Assembly (NCBI GenBank): GCA_016938875.1
Contig: JAFGTV010000006.1
Span: forward strand, 47,710 to 111,709
DNA from: Paracoccaceae bacterium
Lineage (GTDB): Bacteria > Pseudomonadota > Alphaproteobacteria > Rhodobacterales > Rhodobacteraceae
Reading direction: 5' to 3'
Length of the DNA: 64,000 nucleotides
Shown: positions 9,919 to 18,886 of the stretch, piece after piece
Position numbering within the stretch: the stretch's first letter is position 1
How the letters are laid out: each line of letters begins with the position of its first letter
The notes under the pieces: generated by a model
What the model saw: the letters and a program-made list of their open reading frames with translations, nothing else
Databases searched by the model: none
What the model was told of the DNA's origin: nothing
Position numbers and translations under genes: made by a program

Positions 9919-10058
9919 CGAAATATCCTCCGGGCAAAGGGCTTGGGGAATGCTGGCACGGGGTCAACGCGATTGGCAAGGATTCCCCCGGCAGCGTTAA
10001 TCGGCTGTTCACCCCGATCCTGAAGACTGTCCCAAATGGCCTGCCGTGGAGAATCCGC

Positions 10059-12647
10059 TTGGACATGACCGACAAACTTGCCGAGGAACGGCGCGCGCGC
10101 CTTGCCGCCGAGCGGTTGCTCGATCAGAAAAGCCGCGAGTTGTTCGAGGCCAACCGCCGCCTTGCCCAACATTCCCGCGCCCTGTCCGAAGAGATCGTGC
10201 AAACCCGCCAGACCGCAGAGGAACTGCGCGGTCGCAACACCGAGGTGCTGTCGGAACTGGCCGAGGTGTCCCAGGCCGCGACGGTCGCCCGCCAGCGGCT
10301 ATGGGATTCGCTGGAAACCGTGCGGGACGGTTTCGCGCTGTTCGATGCCGAGGATCGGCTGGTCATCGCCAACCGCGCCTATTTGTCGGTGTTTGAGGGG
10401 CTGGATGCCGTCAGCCCCGGCGTGCGCTATGATGAAATTATCCGCCTGACGCTGGAAGAGGGGATCGTCGACACCAACGGTCAACCACCCCGCGCATGGA
10501 TGGAGGAGATGCTGTCGCGCTGGCACATGGACCCCGTGCCCGCCAGGGTAATCCGGTTGTGGAACGGCACGTATATCAAGCTGCTGGACCGCCGCACCCC
10601 CTCGGGTGACATGGTCAGCCTGTCGATCGACATCACCGAAATGATGCGCATGTGGGCCTCGGTCGAGGCGATCCCGGACGGGTTCGTGCTTTATGATCAC
10701 GAGGATCGGCTGGTGATGTGCAACGACCGATACCGCGAATTCTACGCCGAAAGCGCCGAGGTCCTTGTCCCCGGCACCCGGTTCGAGGACATCCTGCGCC
10801 ACGGCCTGGCGCGGGGCCTGTATTCGGACGCACGGGGCCGCGAAGAGGACTGGCTGAGCGAGCGGATGATCCGCCACCTCAGCCCCGAGGGGATGACCGA
10901 ACAACAACTCGCCGATGGGCGCTGGCTGCGCATCCTGGAAAAGCGCACCCCCGATGGCGGGCTGGTCGGCCTGCGCGTCGACATCACCGAACAAAAACGC
11001 CAGCAAGAGGCGCTGGAACGCGCCCGCGTCGCCGCCGAGGCCGCGAACCGCGCCAAATCCGCCTTCCTCGCCAACATGAGCCATGAGTTGCGCACCCCGA
11101 TGAACGGCGTGGTCGGCATGGCGGAACTGATGTGCGAAACCGAGATGACCGAGGAACAGCGCCTGTACGCCCACACCATCCGCGAATCGGGCGAGGCATT
11201 GCTGAGCCTGCTCAACGATGTGCTGGATTACTCCAAGATCGAGGCCGACAAGCTCCAGCTGCACAGCGAACCGTTCGACCTGGAACGCACGATCCACGAG
11301 ATCGTCATGCTGTTGCAGGCCTCGGCGCGGGACAAGGCGCTGGATGTGCTGATCGACTATGACATGTTCCTGCCAACCCGGTTCAAGGGCGATCGTGGCC
11401 GCGTCCGGCAAGTGTTGACCAACCTGATCGGCAACGCGGTGAAATTCACCGAAGAGGGTCACGTGCTGATCCGTGTCGTCGGGTTCGAGGATCACGACGG
11501 CGCCGCCCGGCAGGTCCATATCACCGTCGAGGATACCGGGATCGGCATCGACCCCGCCATGCAGGACCACGTGTTCGGCGAGTTCAACCAGGTCGAGGAT
11601 CAGCAAAACCGCAAGTTCGAGGGCACCGGGCTGGGCCTGGCGATCACCAAGCGGCTGGTCGGGCTGATGGGCGGCGAAATCTGGCTGGACTCCGAAAAGG
11701 GACAGGGCGCCAGTTTCGGCATCCGCCTGACCCTGCCCGTCGCCGAACAGGCCGATCCGATGCAACTGCCCGTGGCCACCGCCGCGCACCACATCCTGGT
11801 GGTCGACGACCAAGAGGTGAACCGCACCATCCTGGAACGTCAGTTGTCCCAACTGGGCCTGGAGGTGGTCAGCCATTTCAGCGCCGAACCGGCCCTTGCC
11901 GACGCCCCGGCGGCCGACCTGGTGGTGACCGACCACCGCATGCCCGGCATGGACGGGCTGGCCTTTGCCCGCGCGCTGCGGACGCGGGGGTATACCCGGC
12001 CCATCCTGATGCTGACCTCGAACCCGGCCCTCTTGCGCCATTCCGGCGACAGCGGCGAAAGCGGGCTGAACCTGGTGTTGCAAAAGCCCGTTCTGCGCCG
12101 CGCCCTTTATGAGGCGATCGCCACCCTTGCACCGCCGACGGCCAGCGCGGCGCAACACGACAGCCCCGCCCCGCCGCGCCGGATGCGCGTGCTCGCCGCC
12201 GAGGATAACCGCACCAACCGCCTGGTGCTGGAAAAGATGGTCGCGGGGCTGAATATCGACCTGCGCCATGCCAGTGACGGCCACGAGGCCGTTAACGCCT
12301 ATCGCGCCGAGCGGCCCGACCTGATCTTGATGGATATCTCGATGCCCAGTTGCGACGGCAAGGCCGCAACCCGCGCCATCCGCGTGATCGAGGCTGAAAC
12401 CGGCGTCCCTCCGGTCCCGGTGATCGCCCTGACCGCCCACGCCATGGATGGCGACGCCGAGGATATCCTGGCCGCCGGGCTGAACGCCTGCCTGACCAAA
12501 CCGCTGAGCAAGGCAGCCCTGCTGGACAAGATCGAGACCTACCGCCCCAACGAATGCGCGCCAATCCAGACCACCGCCGAAACCCCCGTCCCCTTGCCCC
12601 CGACCGCCCGGCCAACGGCAAAGGCAACCGGGCGGCAGGCGATCTAG
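10059..12647 (+). CDS. soluble hybrid sensor histidine kinase with PAS domains and two receiver domains
   Basis: An 862-residue protein with no membrane segment. Order: N-terminal coiled coil (about 1-80), two tandem PAS domains (each with DGF.LFD/YDHEDRLVxxN) to about residue 310, HisKA with His342 in FLANMSHELRTP, HATPase with NLIGNAVKF, DTGIGID and GTGLGLAI, receiver 1 with Asp625 (VVTDHRMPGMDG) and receiver 2 with Asp759 (LILMDISMP). The C-terminus is low complexity. The start is a TTG with GGAGA six bases upstream; an ATG two codons later is possible. No response regulator or output gene lies next to it, so its target is unknown. Confidence 0.9.
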   Translation: MDMTDKLAEERRARLAAERLLDQKSRELFEANRRLAQHSRALSEEIVQTRQTAEELRGRNTEVLSELAEVSQAATVARQRLWDSLETVRDGFALFDAEDRLVIANRAYLSVFEGLDAVSPGVRYDEIIRLTLEEGIVDTNGQPPRAWMEEMLSRWHMDPVPARVIRLWNGTYIKLLDRRTPSGDMVSLSIDITEMMRMWASVEAIPDGFVLYDHEDRLVMCNDRYREFYAESAEVLVPGTRFEDILRHGLARGLYSDARGREEDWLSERMIRHLSPEGMTEQQLADGRWLRILEKRTPDGGLVGLRVDITEQKRQQEALERARVAAEAANRAKSAFLANMSHELRTPMNGVVGMAELMCETEMTEEQRLYAHTIRESGEALLSLLNDVLDYSKIEADKLQLHSEPFDLERTIHEIVMLLQASARDKALDVLIDYDMFLPTRFKGDRGRVRQVLTNLIGNAVKFTEEGHVLIRVVGFEDHDGAARQVHITVEDTGIGIDPAMQDHVFGEFNQVEDQQNRKFEGTGLGLAITKRLVGLMGGEIWLDSEKGQGASFGIRLTLPVAEQADPMQLPVATAAHHILVVDDQEVNRTILERQLSQLGLEVVSHFSAEPALADAPAADLVVTDHRMPGMDGLAFARALRTRGYTRPILMLTSNPALLRHSGDSGESGLNLVLQKPVLRRALYEAIATLAPPTASAAQHDSPAPPRRMRVLAAEDNRTNRLVLEKMVAGLNIDLRHASDGHEAVNAYRAERPDLILMDISMPSCDGKAATRAIRVIEAETGVPPVPVIALTAHAMDGDAEDILAAGLNACLTKPLSKAALLDKIETYRPNECAPIQTTAETPVPLPPTARPTAKATGRQAI

Positions 12648-12654
12648 ACCGGGC

Positions 12655-13431
12655 TTACCCCGCCTCGGCCGGGCGCACAAAAACCAGCCGGTCGCCTTGG
12701 GACAAATCGGGGCGGAAGCGATAGCCGCCGGTGTCGAAATCAGTCAGCCCCTCGGGGTCGGTCAGACGCCGCTCGACGATGAAACGGGCCATCGCGCCGC
12801 GCGCCTTCTTGGCGTAAAAGCTGACGATTTTCGGCCCGCCCTGGCGATCCTCCATGAACACCGGGGTGATGACCCGCAGCGTCAGGGCCGCCGGATCGAC
12901 CGCGCCGAAATATTCCTGGCTGGCACAGTTCACCAGCACATCGGTCCCGGCCGCGCGCCCCGCGTCGTTCAACGCGCGGGCCAGCCGATCGCCCCAATAG
13001 GCGTAAAGGGTGGCACCTTTTTCCGTCTTTAGCCGGCTGCCCATTTCCAACCGATAGGGCTGGATCCCATCCAGGGGCCGCAACACCCCGTAAAGGCCCG
13101 AGAGAATCCGCAGATGCCCCTGGGCAAAACGCATCTCGTCGGGGTCCAGCGTCGCGGCCTCAAGCCCGGCATAGGTGTCCCCGTCAAAGGCCAGCGCGGC
13201 GGGCTTGACCGCCTGCGGCGCCGGGTCGGCGGCAAAGGCGTCAAAGCGGTCGGCGTTCAGCCGGGCCAGCTTGTCGCTGATATGCATCAGCTTGGACAGC
13301 GCGTCGGGGCCAAGCCCGCGCGCCACCTCGGCCAGGTGCACGGCATCGTCCTGAAACACCGGTGCGGTCGGGCTGACCCCCTCGACCGGGTTCAGGTCCA
13401 GACGTTTCGCGGGCGAAATCACGACAAGCAT
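12655..13431 (-). CDS. yaaA: peroxide stress protein YaaA (DUF328)
   Basis: A 258-residue protein of family length. It opens with MLVVISPAKRLDL and contains the conserved blocks LMHISDKLARLNADRF, FDGDTYAGLEA, LRILSGLYGVLRPLDGIQPYRLEMG, YWGDRL and NCASQEYF. In E. coli YaaA lowers free iron and limits Fenton damage under peroxide stress. The stop is seven bases from the convergent histidine kinase end, and about 60 bp separate its start from the recQ stop. Cytoplasmic. The family call is strong; physiology is transferred from E. coli. Confidence 0.95.
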   Translation of the reverse strand: MLVVISPAKRLDLNPVEGVSPTAPVFQDDAVHLAEVARGLGPDALSKLMHISDKLARLNADRFDAFAADPAPQAVKPAALAFDGDTYAGLEAATLDPDEMRFAQGHLRILSGLYGVLRPLDGIQPYRLEMGSRLKTEKGATLYAYWGDRLARALNDAGRAAGTDVLVNCASQEYFGAVDPAALTLRVITPVFMEDRQGGPKIVSFYAKKARGAMARFIVERRLTDPEGLTDFDTGGYRFRPDLSQGDRLVFVRPAEAG

Positions 13432-13493
13432 GCGGTCCTCTTTCCTTTCGATGCGCGTCCGACAGATAGCAGAGCGCGCCGTGGCGTCCAGCC

Positions 13494-15533
13494 TCAGCCC
13501 TCGGCCAGCACATCCAGGAATGCGGTGCCGAACCGTTCCGCCCGCCGCTCGCCCATCAGCCGGGTCAGCGCGGACATGTCGCGCGGCCGCGTCTCGGCCA
13601 GTTTCGCGATCAACGAGGCCGAACAGCTCATCGGTTTGTCCTGCCCGGTCGCGCCACGCGCCAGGTCGGCCTGCACCTGCATCAGCCGATCATAAATATC
13701 CCCCGCGCCCCGCCCCGCCAGCTTGCGCCGGACCGGGTGGGGCAGATCGGCCACAGCCCCGGTGATCACCCCCAGAAAGGCGGCGCCGTAACGGTCCAGC
13801 TTGGTCGCGCCAACACCGCCGATCCGGGCCATCTGGTCCAGGGTTTCCGGCCGGGTCTCGGCCATCTCGATCAGGGTCTTGTCATTGAAGATGATATAGG
13901 CGGGCACGCCGGCGGTCTCGGCCAGGGCGCGGCGCTTGGCCTTGAGCGCGGACAACAGCGGCGCATCCTCGTCCGAGACCAAGGCGCGCACCGCCGGGCG
14001 CGCCGCCGCCGCGCGGATCGTGTCGCGGCGCAGCGCGATCGTCGCCTCGCCGCGCAGAATCGGGCGGGCGGCCTCGGTCATGCGCAGGGCGCCGTGGCGC
14101 TCGGGATCGGGGCGCACCAGGTCGCGCCCCATCATCTGACGAAACACCGCCTGCCAGCCACGGCGGTCGAACTCTCGCCCGACGCCAAAGGTCGGCAGGC
14201 CGTCATGGCCTCGGGCCTGAACCTTGTCGGTGGGATTGCCGGTCAGGATGTCGATCAGGTGGCCGGTGCCGAAATATTCACCCGTGCGCAGAATCGCCGA
14301 CAGCGCCTTTCGGACGGCCTCGGTCGCGTCAAAGGTCTCGGGCGGCGTGTCGCACAGGTCGCAATGACCGCAGGGCGCGGCCTCTTCGCCGAAATAGCCC
14401 AGCAAGACCTGGCGGCGACACACCAGCGCCTCTGCCAGACCCAAAAGCGCGTTCAGCCGGGCGTGATCGGCGGCGCGGCGTTCGGGGGGGGCCAGCCCCT
14501 CGTCGATCTGAGATCGGCGCAGGCGGATATCCTCGGGGCCATAAAGCGTCAGCGTCTCGGCGGGGGCGCCGTCGCGCCCGGCCCGGCCGATTTCCTGGTA
14601 ATAGGCCTCGATCGACTTGGGCAGGTCGGCATGGGCGACCCAGCGGATGTCGGGTTTGTCGACCCCCATGCCAAAGGCCACGGTGGCCACCACGATCAGC
14701 CCGTCGTCGCGCTGAAACCGTGTCTCGACCGCGCGCCGATCGGCCGGGTCCATGCCGCCGTGATAGGCACAGGCCGCGTGCCCGGCCTGACCCAATGCGG
14801 CGGCCAGGGTTTCGGTCTTTGCCCGCGTGCCGCAATAGACGATGCCCGGCTGACCCTTTCGCGCGGCGGCGAATTGCAGGATCTGCTGGCGCGGACCATC
14901 CTTGGGGGAAAAGGCCAGGTGAATATTGGGCCGGTCAAAGCCGCGCAGGAACGTCGCCGGCTGCACCCCGTCGAACAGCCGTGCGACGATTTCCTCACGG
15001 GTTTCGGCATCCGCCGTGGCGGTAAAGGCCGCCAGCGGCACATCCAGCGCCCGGCGCAGATCGCCGATGCGCAGGTAATCGGGGCGAAAATCGTGGCCCC
15101 ATTGGCTGACGCAATGGGCCTCGTCCACGGCGATCAGGCCGACGCCGATGCGGCGCAGCATGTTCACCGTCCCCGCCGAGGCCAGCCGCTCGGGCGCCAT
15201 GTACAGCAGTTTCAACCGACCCGCCTCTAGCGCGGCAAAGACCGCCTGGGTTTCGTCCTCGGTATTGCCAGAGGTCAGCGCACCGGCGGCAACCCCGGCC
15301 TCGTGCAGGCCGCGCACCTGGTCGCGCATCAACGCGATCAGCGGCGAGATAACGACCGTCACCCCGTCGCGCACCAGCGCGGGCAGTTGGAAACACAGCG
15401 ACTTGCCCCCGCCGGTGGGCATGATGGCCAGGGTGTTCTGCCCCTGGACCACGGCGGCGACGATCTCTTCCTGGCCGGGGCGGAAGGCGTCGAATCCGAA
15501 AACGGAGGCAAGAAGATCCTGGGCCGGGGACAT
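13494..15533 (-). CDS. recQ: ATP-dependent DNA helicase RecQ
   Basis: A 679-residue superfamily-2 3'-5' helicase. Walker A MPTGGGKSLCF (Lys44), DEAHC box, helicase C motifs including FGMGVDKPDIRWVAHADLPKSIEAYYQEIGRAGRDG, zinc-binding cysteines (CxHCDLC), a winged-helix region and a C-terminal HRDC domain followed by a second HRDC-like tail. The frame stays open 18 codons further upstream, but MSPAQDLLASVFGFDAFRPGQ is the homologous N-terminus and has AGGTG just before it, so I place the start at 15533. It acts in recombination repair and stalled-fork processing. Confidence 0.95.
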   Translation of the reverse strand: MSPAQDLLASVFGFDAFRPGQEEIVAAVVQGQNTLAIMPTGGGKSLCFQLPALVRDGVTVVISPLIALMRDQVRGLHEAGVAAGALTSGNTEDETQAVFAALEAGRLKLLYMAPERLASAGTVNMLRRIGVGLIAVDEAHCVSQWGHDFRPDYLRIGDLRRALDVPLAAFTATADAETREEIVARLFDGVQPATFLRGFDRPNIHLAFSPKDGPRQQILQFAAARKGQPGIVYCGTRAKTETLAAALGQAGHAACAYHGGMDPADRRAVETRFQRDDGLIVVATVAFGMGVDKPDIRWVAHADLPKSIEAYYQEIGRAGRDGAPAETLTLYGPEDIRLRRSQIDEGLAPPERRAADHARLNALLGLAEALVCRRQVLLGYFGEEAAPCGHCDLCDTPPETFDATEAVRKALSAILRTGEYFGTGHLIDILTGNPTDKVQARGHDGLPTFGVGREFDRRGWQAVFRQMMGRDLVRPDPERHGALRMTEAARPILRGEATIALRRDTIRAAAARPAVRALVSDEDAPLLSALKAKRRALAETAGVPAYIIFNDKTLIEMAETRPETLDQMARIGGVGATKLDRYGAAFLGVITGAVADLPHPVRRKLAGRGAGDIYDRLMQVQADLARGATGQDKPMSCSASLIAKLAETRPRDMSALTRLMGERRAERFGTAFLDVLAEG

Positions 15534-15609
15534 GACACCTGACAGGCTGGGGCGGTTGGGGGCTTTCGCGACACTCCCACAGCGCATTCAGCGGGACAAG
15601 GGTCGAAGG

Positions 15610-15897
15610 TCAGACAAACATATAGATGTTGTTGGCGATGACGATTCGCAGGGCATATATGCCCAGCAGAACGATCAGCGGCGCCAGATCCAGCCCCCCC
15701 GTATCGGGCAATAAGCGGCGGATCGGGGAATAGATCGGTTCCAGCAGACGGTTCAGCCCGTTCCAGACCTGTGCCACCAGCGGCTGATACAGGTTGAGCA
15801 CCTGAAAGCTGATCAGCCAGCTCATGATGATCTGCACGATGATCACGAACCAGACCACGTCGAGGATCAACAGCAGGATCTGAAAGAGCGAAAGCAT
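15610..15897 (-). CDS. YggT family membrane protein
   Basis: A 95-residue protein with two hydrophobic helices (about 5-27 and 69-92) flanking a conserved amphipathic segment NLYQPLVAQVWNGLNRLLEPIYSPIRRLLP. This is the YggT/YlmG architecture, linked in other organisms to membrane or division-site organisation and osmotic stress. The longer upstream frame is GC-driven; the ATG at 15897 begins the homologous region. It lies downstream of nothing on its strand except the divergent thioesterase start and is followed by recQ after about 76 bp. Confidence 0.88.
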   Translation of the reverse strand: MLSLFQILLLILDVVWFVIIVQIIMSWLISFQVLNLYQPLVAQVWNGLNRLLEPIYSPIRRLLPDTGGLDLAPLIVLLGIYALRIVIANNIYMFV

Positions 15898-16034
15898 GGC
15901 CGGAACCCCGTTGCGAAAAAAGACCCCTAACAGGTAGGCGCAGCGACGCGCGGGTGCAACCGCGTTTCCGCCGCGTTCCGCTTGACGCCGCGCGCAGACC
16001 GCGCAAGGGACGGACCGCGTCAAGGAGCCCGCCG

Positions 16035-16568
16035 ATGTATCCCTTTCTCAGACTGGCCAAGGAATTCTACATCCACCGCAAAGACCCCCCGCTGCCGTTG
16101 ACCGGCACCCATGTGTCGCACCATGTTTGCTGGCCCTGGGATCTGGACCCGTGGATGGAGCTGAACAACGGCCGCACGCTGACGCTGCTGGACCTGGGGC
16201 GGTTACCCCTGGCCAAACGGGTCGGCCTGATAGCCGCGCTGAAATCCCGGGGTTGGGGGCTGACCATGGCCGGGGTCAGCGTGCGCTATCGCCGCCGCGT
16301 GCGGGTGTTCCAGCGGGTCGAGATTCGCAGCCGCTGCATCGGCTGGGATGACAAGTTCATTTATATCGAGCAGGGCATGTGGCGAAACGGCGAATGTGCC
16401 AATCATGCGCTCTACCGCTCGGCGGTGACCGACGCGCAGGGCATCGTGGCGCCTGGCCGCGTCATGGCCGCGATGGGGCTGAACGAAACCGCGCCGCCGC
16501 TGCCCGACTGGGTCACCGCCTGGATCGCCGCCGAGGCCCATCGCCCCTGGCCCCCCATGGCCGACTGA
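16035..16568 (+). CDS. acyl-CoA thioesterase, 4HBT (YbgC-like) hotdog fold
   Basis: A 177-residue single-domain hotdog protein. The segment CWPWDLDPWMELNNGRTL is the 4HBT active-site region with the Asp/Asn pattern of thioesterase-like proteins, followed by GVSVRYRRRVRVFQRVEIRSR and a beta-sheet C-terminus. It probably hydrolyses acyl-CoA or a related thioester; the substrate is not predictable. AAGGAG lies seven bases upstream of the ATG at 16035. It is divergent from yggT across 137 bp and precedes the MFS permease by 84 bp. Confidence 0.83.
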   Translation: MYPFLRLAKEFYIHRKDPPLPLTGTHVSHHVCWPWDLDPWMELNNGRTLTLLDLGRLPLAKRVGLIAALKSRGWGLTMAGVSVRYRRRVRVFQRVEIRSRCIGWDDKFIYIEQGMWRNGECANHALYRSAVTDAQGIVAPGRVMAAMGLNETAPPLPDWVTAWIAAEAHRPWPPMAD

Positions 16569-16652
16569 GCCACCCGTGTCACCAGCGCAGTTGCGCGATG
16601 CATCAAAGCCCTGTCTTATTCGCCGCACGGTTGCAGCGGGGGAACGGGCGGC

Positions 16653-18005
16653 ATGACGGTTTCGGCACGGCGGCGCATCTGGGGCTGGTGGTTCTTCGAT
16701 TGGGCCAGCCAGCCCTATGCGACGCTGCTGATGACCTTTATCTTTGCCCCTTACGTCAAGGATTTGCTGGGCGACGGCACCGCGGCACAGGCCGCCTGGG
16801 GCTATGGCATCGGCGCGGCGGGGATCGTGATCGCGCTGCTGGCCCCGATCCTGGGCGCGATCGCCGACAAGACCGGCCACCGAATGCCCTGGATCGTGCT
16901 GTTTTCGGCGCTGTATGTCGGCGGGGCGTTTGGGCTGTGGTGGGCCAATCCGGCGGATTTCAACCTGGTGCTGATCCTGTTTTTCTTTGGCGTCGGCATG
17001 GTGGGGCTGGAATTCGCGACGATCTTTACAAACGCGCTCTTGCCAGAACTGGGACCGCGCACCGCGCTGGGCCGCATCTCTGGCACTGGCTGGGCGTTTG
17101 GCTATGTCGGCGGGTTGATCGCGCTGATCGCCATGCTGACCCTCTTTGCCGAGGGGGACACCGGCACCACCCTGATCGGACGCGCCCCCGCGCTGGGCCT
17201 GGATCCCGCCGCGCGCGAGGGCACGCGTTTTGTCGGGCCGTTCGTTGCGATTTGGTATGCGCTGTTCATGATCCCGTTCTTCTGGTGGGTGCGGGTGCCG
17301 CGCACCCCGCCGACGGCCACGGTGCGCACCGCCTTGGCCCAGGCGCTGCCCGATCTGCGGGCCACGCTGCGCCGGTTGCCGCGCACCCCCAGCCTGCTGG
17401 CCTATCTGGCCTCGTCGATGTTCTATCGCGACGCGTTGAACGGGATGTATGTCTTTGGCGGGATCTATGCCGCCGGTGTGCTGGGCTGGTCGGTGGTGGA
17501 TGTCGGCGTGTTCGGCATTCTGGCGGTGATCGCGGGGGCGCTGTTTTCCTGGCTGGGCGGGATCGCCGATCACCGCTATGGGCCCAAACCCGTCATCGTG
17601 TTTTGCGTTCTGATGCTCAGCACGGTTGCGGTCGGGGTGATCTTCGTGTCGCGCGAGGCGGTGTTCGGCCTGAGCGTGGCGCCGGGTTCGTCCCTGCCTG
17701 ATGTCGCGTTTTACGTGCTTGGGGCGATCATCGGCGGGGCGGGCGGGGCGCTGCAAACCGCCAGCCGCACGATGATGGTGCGCCAGGCCAACCCCGCGCG
17801 GATGACCGAATCCTTTGGCCTTTACGCGCTGACCGGCAAGGCGACCTCGTTCCTGGCGCCGATCTCGATCGGGCTCGTCACCGATGTCACGGGCAGCCAG
17901 CAGATGGGCATCACCCCCTTGGTTGTGCTGTTCGTGCTGGGTCTTTCTCTGCTAGTCTTTGTGCGTGCAGATGGAGAACGGGCAGACAGATGGCACGCAT
18001 CCTGA
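16653..18005 (+). CDS. MFS transporter, UMF1/Atg22 family
   Basis: A 450-residue protein with about 12 membrane helices. The N-terminal WGWWFFDWASQPYATLLMTF and the loop NALLPELGPRTALGRISGTGWAFGY are signatures of the UMF1 (Atg22-like) permease family, known in yeast for vacuolar amino acid efflux; bacterial substrates are unknown. LASSMFYRDALNGMYVFGG is the second-half family motif. Its end overlaps the start of mepA by 16 bases, implying a shared transcript. Confidence 0.9.
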   Translation: MTVSARRRIWGWWFFDWASQPYATLLMTFIFAPYVKDLLGDGTAAQAAWGYGIGAAGIVIALLAPILGAIADKTGHRMPWIVLFSALYVGGAFGLWWANPADFNLVLILFFFGVGMVGLEFATIFTNALLPELGPRTALGRISGTGWAFGYVGGLIALIAMLTLFAEGDTGTTLIGRAPALGLDPAAREGTRFVGPFVAIWYALFMIPFFWWVRVPRTPPTATVRTALAQALPDLRATLRRLPRTPSLLAYLASSMFYRDALNGMYVFGGIYAAGVLGWSVVDVGVFGILAVIAGALFSWLGGIADHRYGPKPVIVFCVLMLSTVAVGVIFVSREAVFGLSVAPGSSLPDVAFYVLGAIIGGAGGALQTASRTMMVRQANPARMTESFGLYALTGKATSFLAPISIGLVTDVTGSQQMGITPLVVLFVLGLSLLVFVRADGERADRWHAS

Positions 18006-18886
18006 TCGGACTGACCCTGGGGCTGACCCTTGCCGGTGCGGCAATGGCCGAGCAGAACGCCAGTGCGCTGTTCGGGGCCCAGCGCACGGGATCGCATCAA
18101 CCCGCCGCCGCGATCGGCAGCTATGCCAAAGGCTGTGCCGCGGGCCTGGTGCAACTGCCCGAGACCGGCCCGACCTGGCAGGCCATGCGACTGAGCCGCA
18201 ACCGCAACTGGGGCCAGCCCGAAACCATCGACTTCATCAAACGGCTGAGCGCCCAGGCCACCCGCCACGGCTGGAAGGGGCTGTATATCGGCGATATCAG
18301 CCAGCCCCGCGGCGGCCCGATGACCAGCGGGCACGCGTCCCACCAGATCGGGCTGGATGTCGATATCTGGATGCTGCCGCCCAAACGGCTGACCCTGTCG
18401 CGAACCGAGCGTGAAAACCTGTCCTCGATCGACGTGCGCAGTGCCGATCAGCGGCGGGTCAACGGCAACTTTACCCCCGCCCATGCCGCGATCCTCAAGG
18501 CCGCCGCCCTGGACCCGGCGGTGGACCGCATCTTTGTCACGCCGCCGGTCAAGGTCGCGATGTGCAAGACCGCCACCCGCGCCGACCGCGACTGGCTGCA
18601 AAAGATCCGCCCGCTTTACGGGCACAACTATCACTTTCACGTCCGGCTGAAATGCCCCCCCGGCGCGCGACTGTGCGAAACCCAAAGGCCCACCGTGGCC
18701 GAGCTGTCGAAAGGCGGGGATGGATGCGACGAGACGCTGGAATGGTGGGTGACCGATTACCTGAACCCGCCCAAGGCAGCAAAACCCGCCAAACCGGCCA
18801 AGCCCACGCCCAAAAAGCGCGGGGCACGCGATTACACCCTGGCCGATCTGCCCGGACAATGCCGCACCGTGCTGGCCGCGGACTAG
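17990..18886 (+). CDS. mepA: penicillin-insensitive murein DD-endopeptidase MepA
   Basis: A 298-residue periplasmic zinc peptidase. Signal peptide residues 1-20 (cleavage after AMA). Metal and catalytic residues are His118 and Asp125 in SHQIGLDVD and the HNYHFH motif (His215 and His217), as in M74 peptidases of the LAS fold. It cleaves D-Ala-meso-DAP cross-links in peptidoglycan. The C-terminal 35 residues are Lys/Pro/Ala rich (KPAKPAKPTPKK), a basic tail that could touch the cell wall. It overlaps the MFS gene upstream and the phytase-like gene downstream, so three reading frames are chained. Confidence 0.94.
   Translation: MARILIGLTLGLTLAGAAMAEQNASALFGAQRTGSHQPAAAIGSYAKGCAAGLVQLPETGPTWQAMRLSRNRNWGQPETIDFIKRLSAQATRHGWKGLYIGDISQPRGGPMTSGHASHQIGLDVDIWMLPPKRLTLSRTERENLSSIDVRSADQRRVNGNFTPAHAAILKAAALDPAVDRIFVTPPVKVAMCKTATRADRDWLQKIRPLYGHNYHFHVRLKCPPGARLCETQRPTVAELSKGGDGCDETLEWWVTDYLNPPKAAKPAKPAKPTPKKRGARDYTLADLPGQCRTVLAAD

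Noticed and set aside
10299..12680. 793-codon minus-strand frame opposite the hybrid histidine kinase
   Set aside because: No recognisable domain, and the kinase motifs on the plus strand are all in frame.
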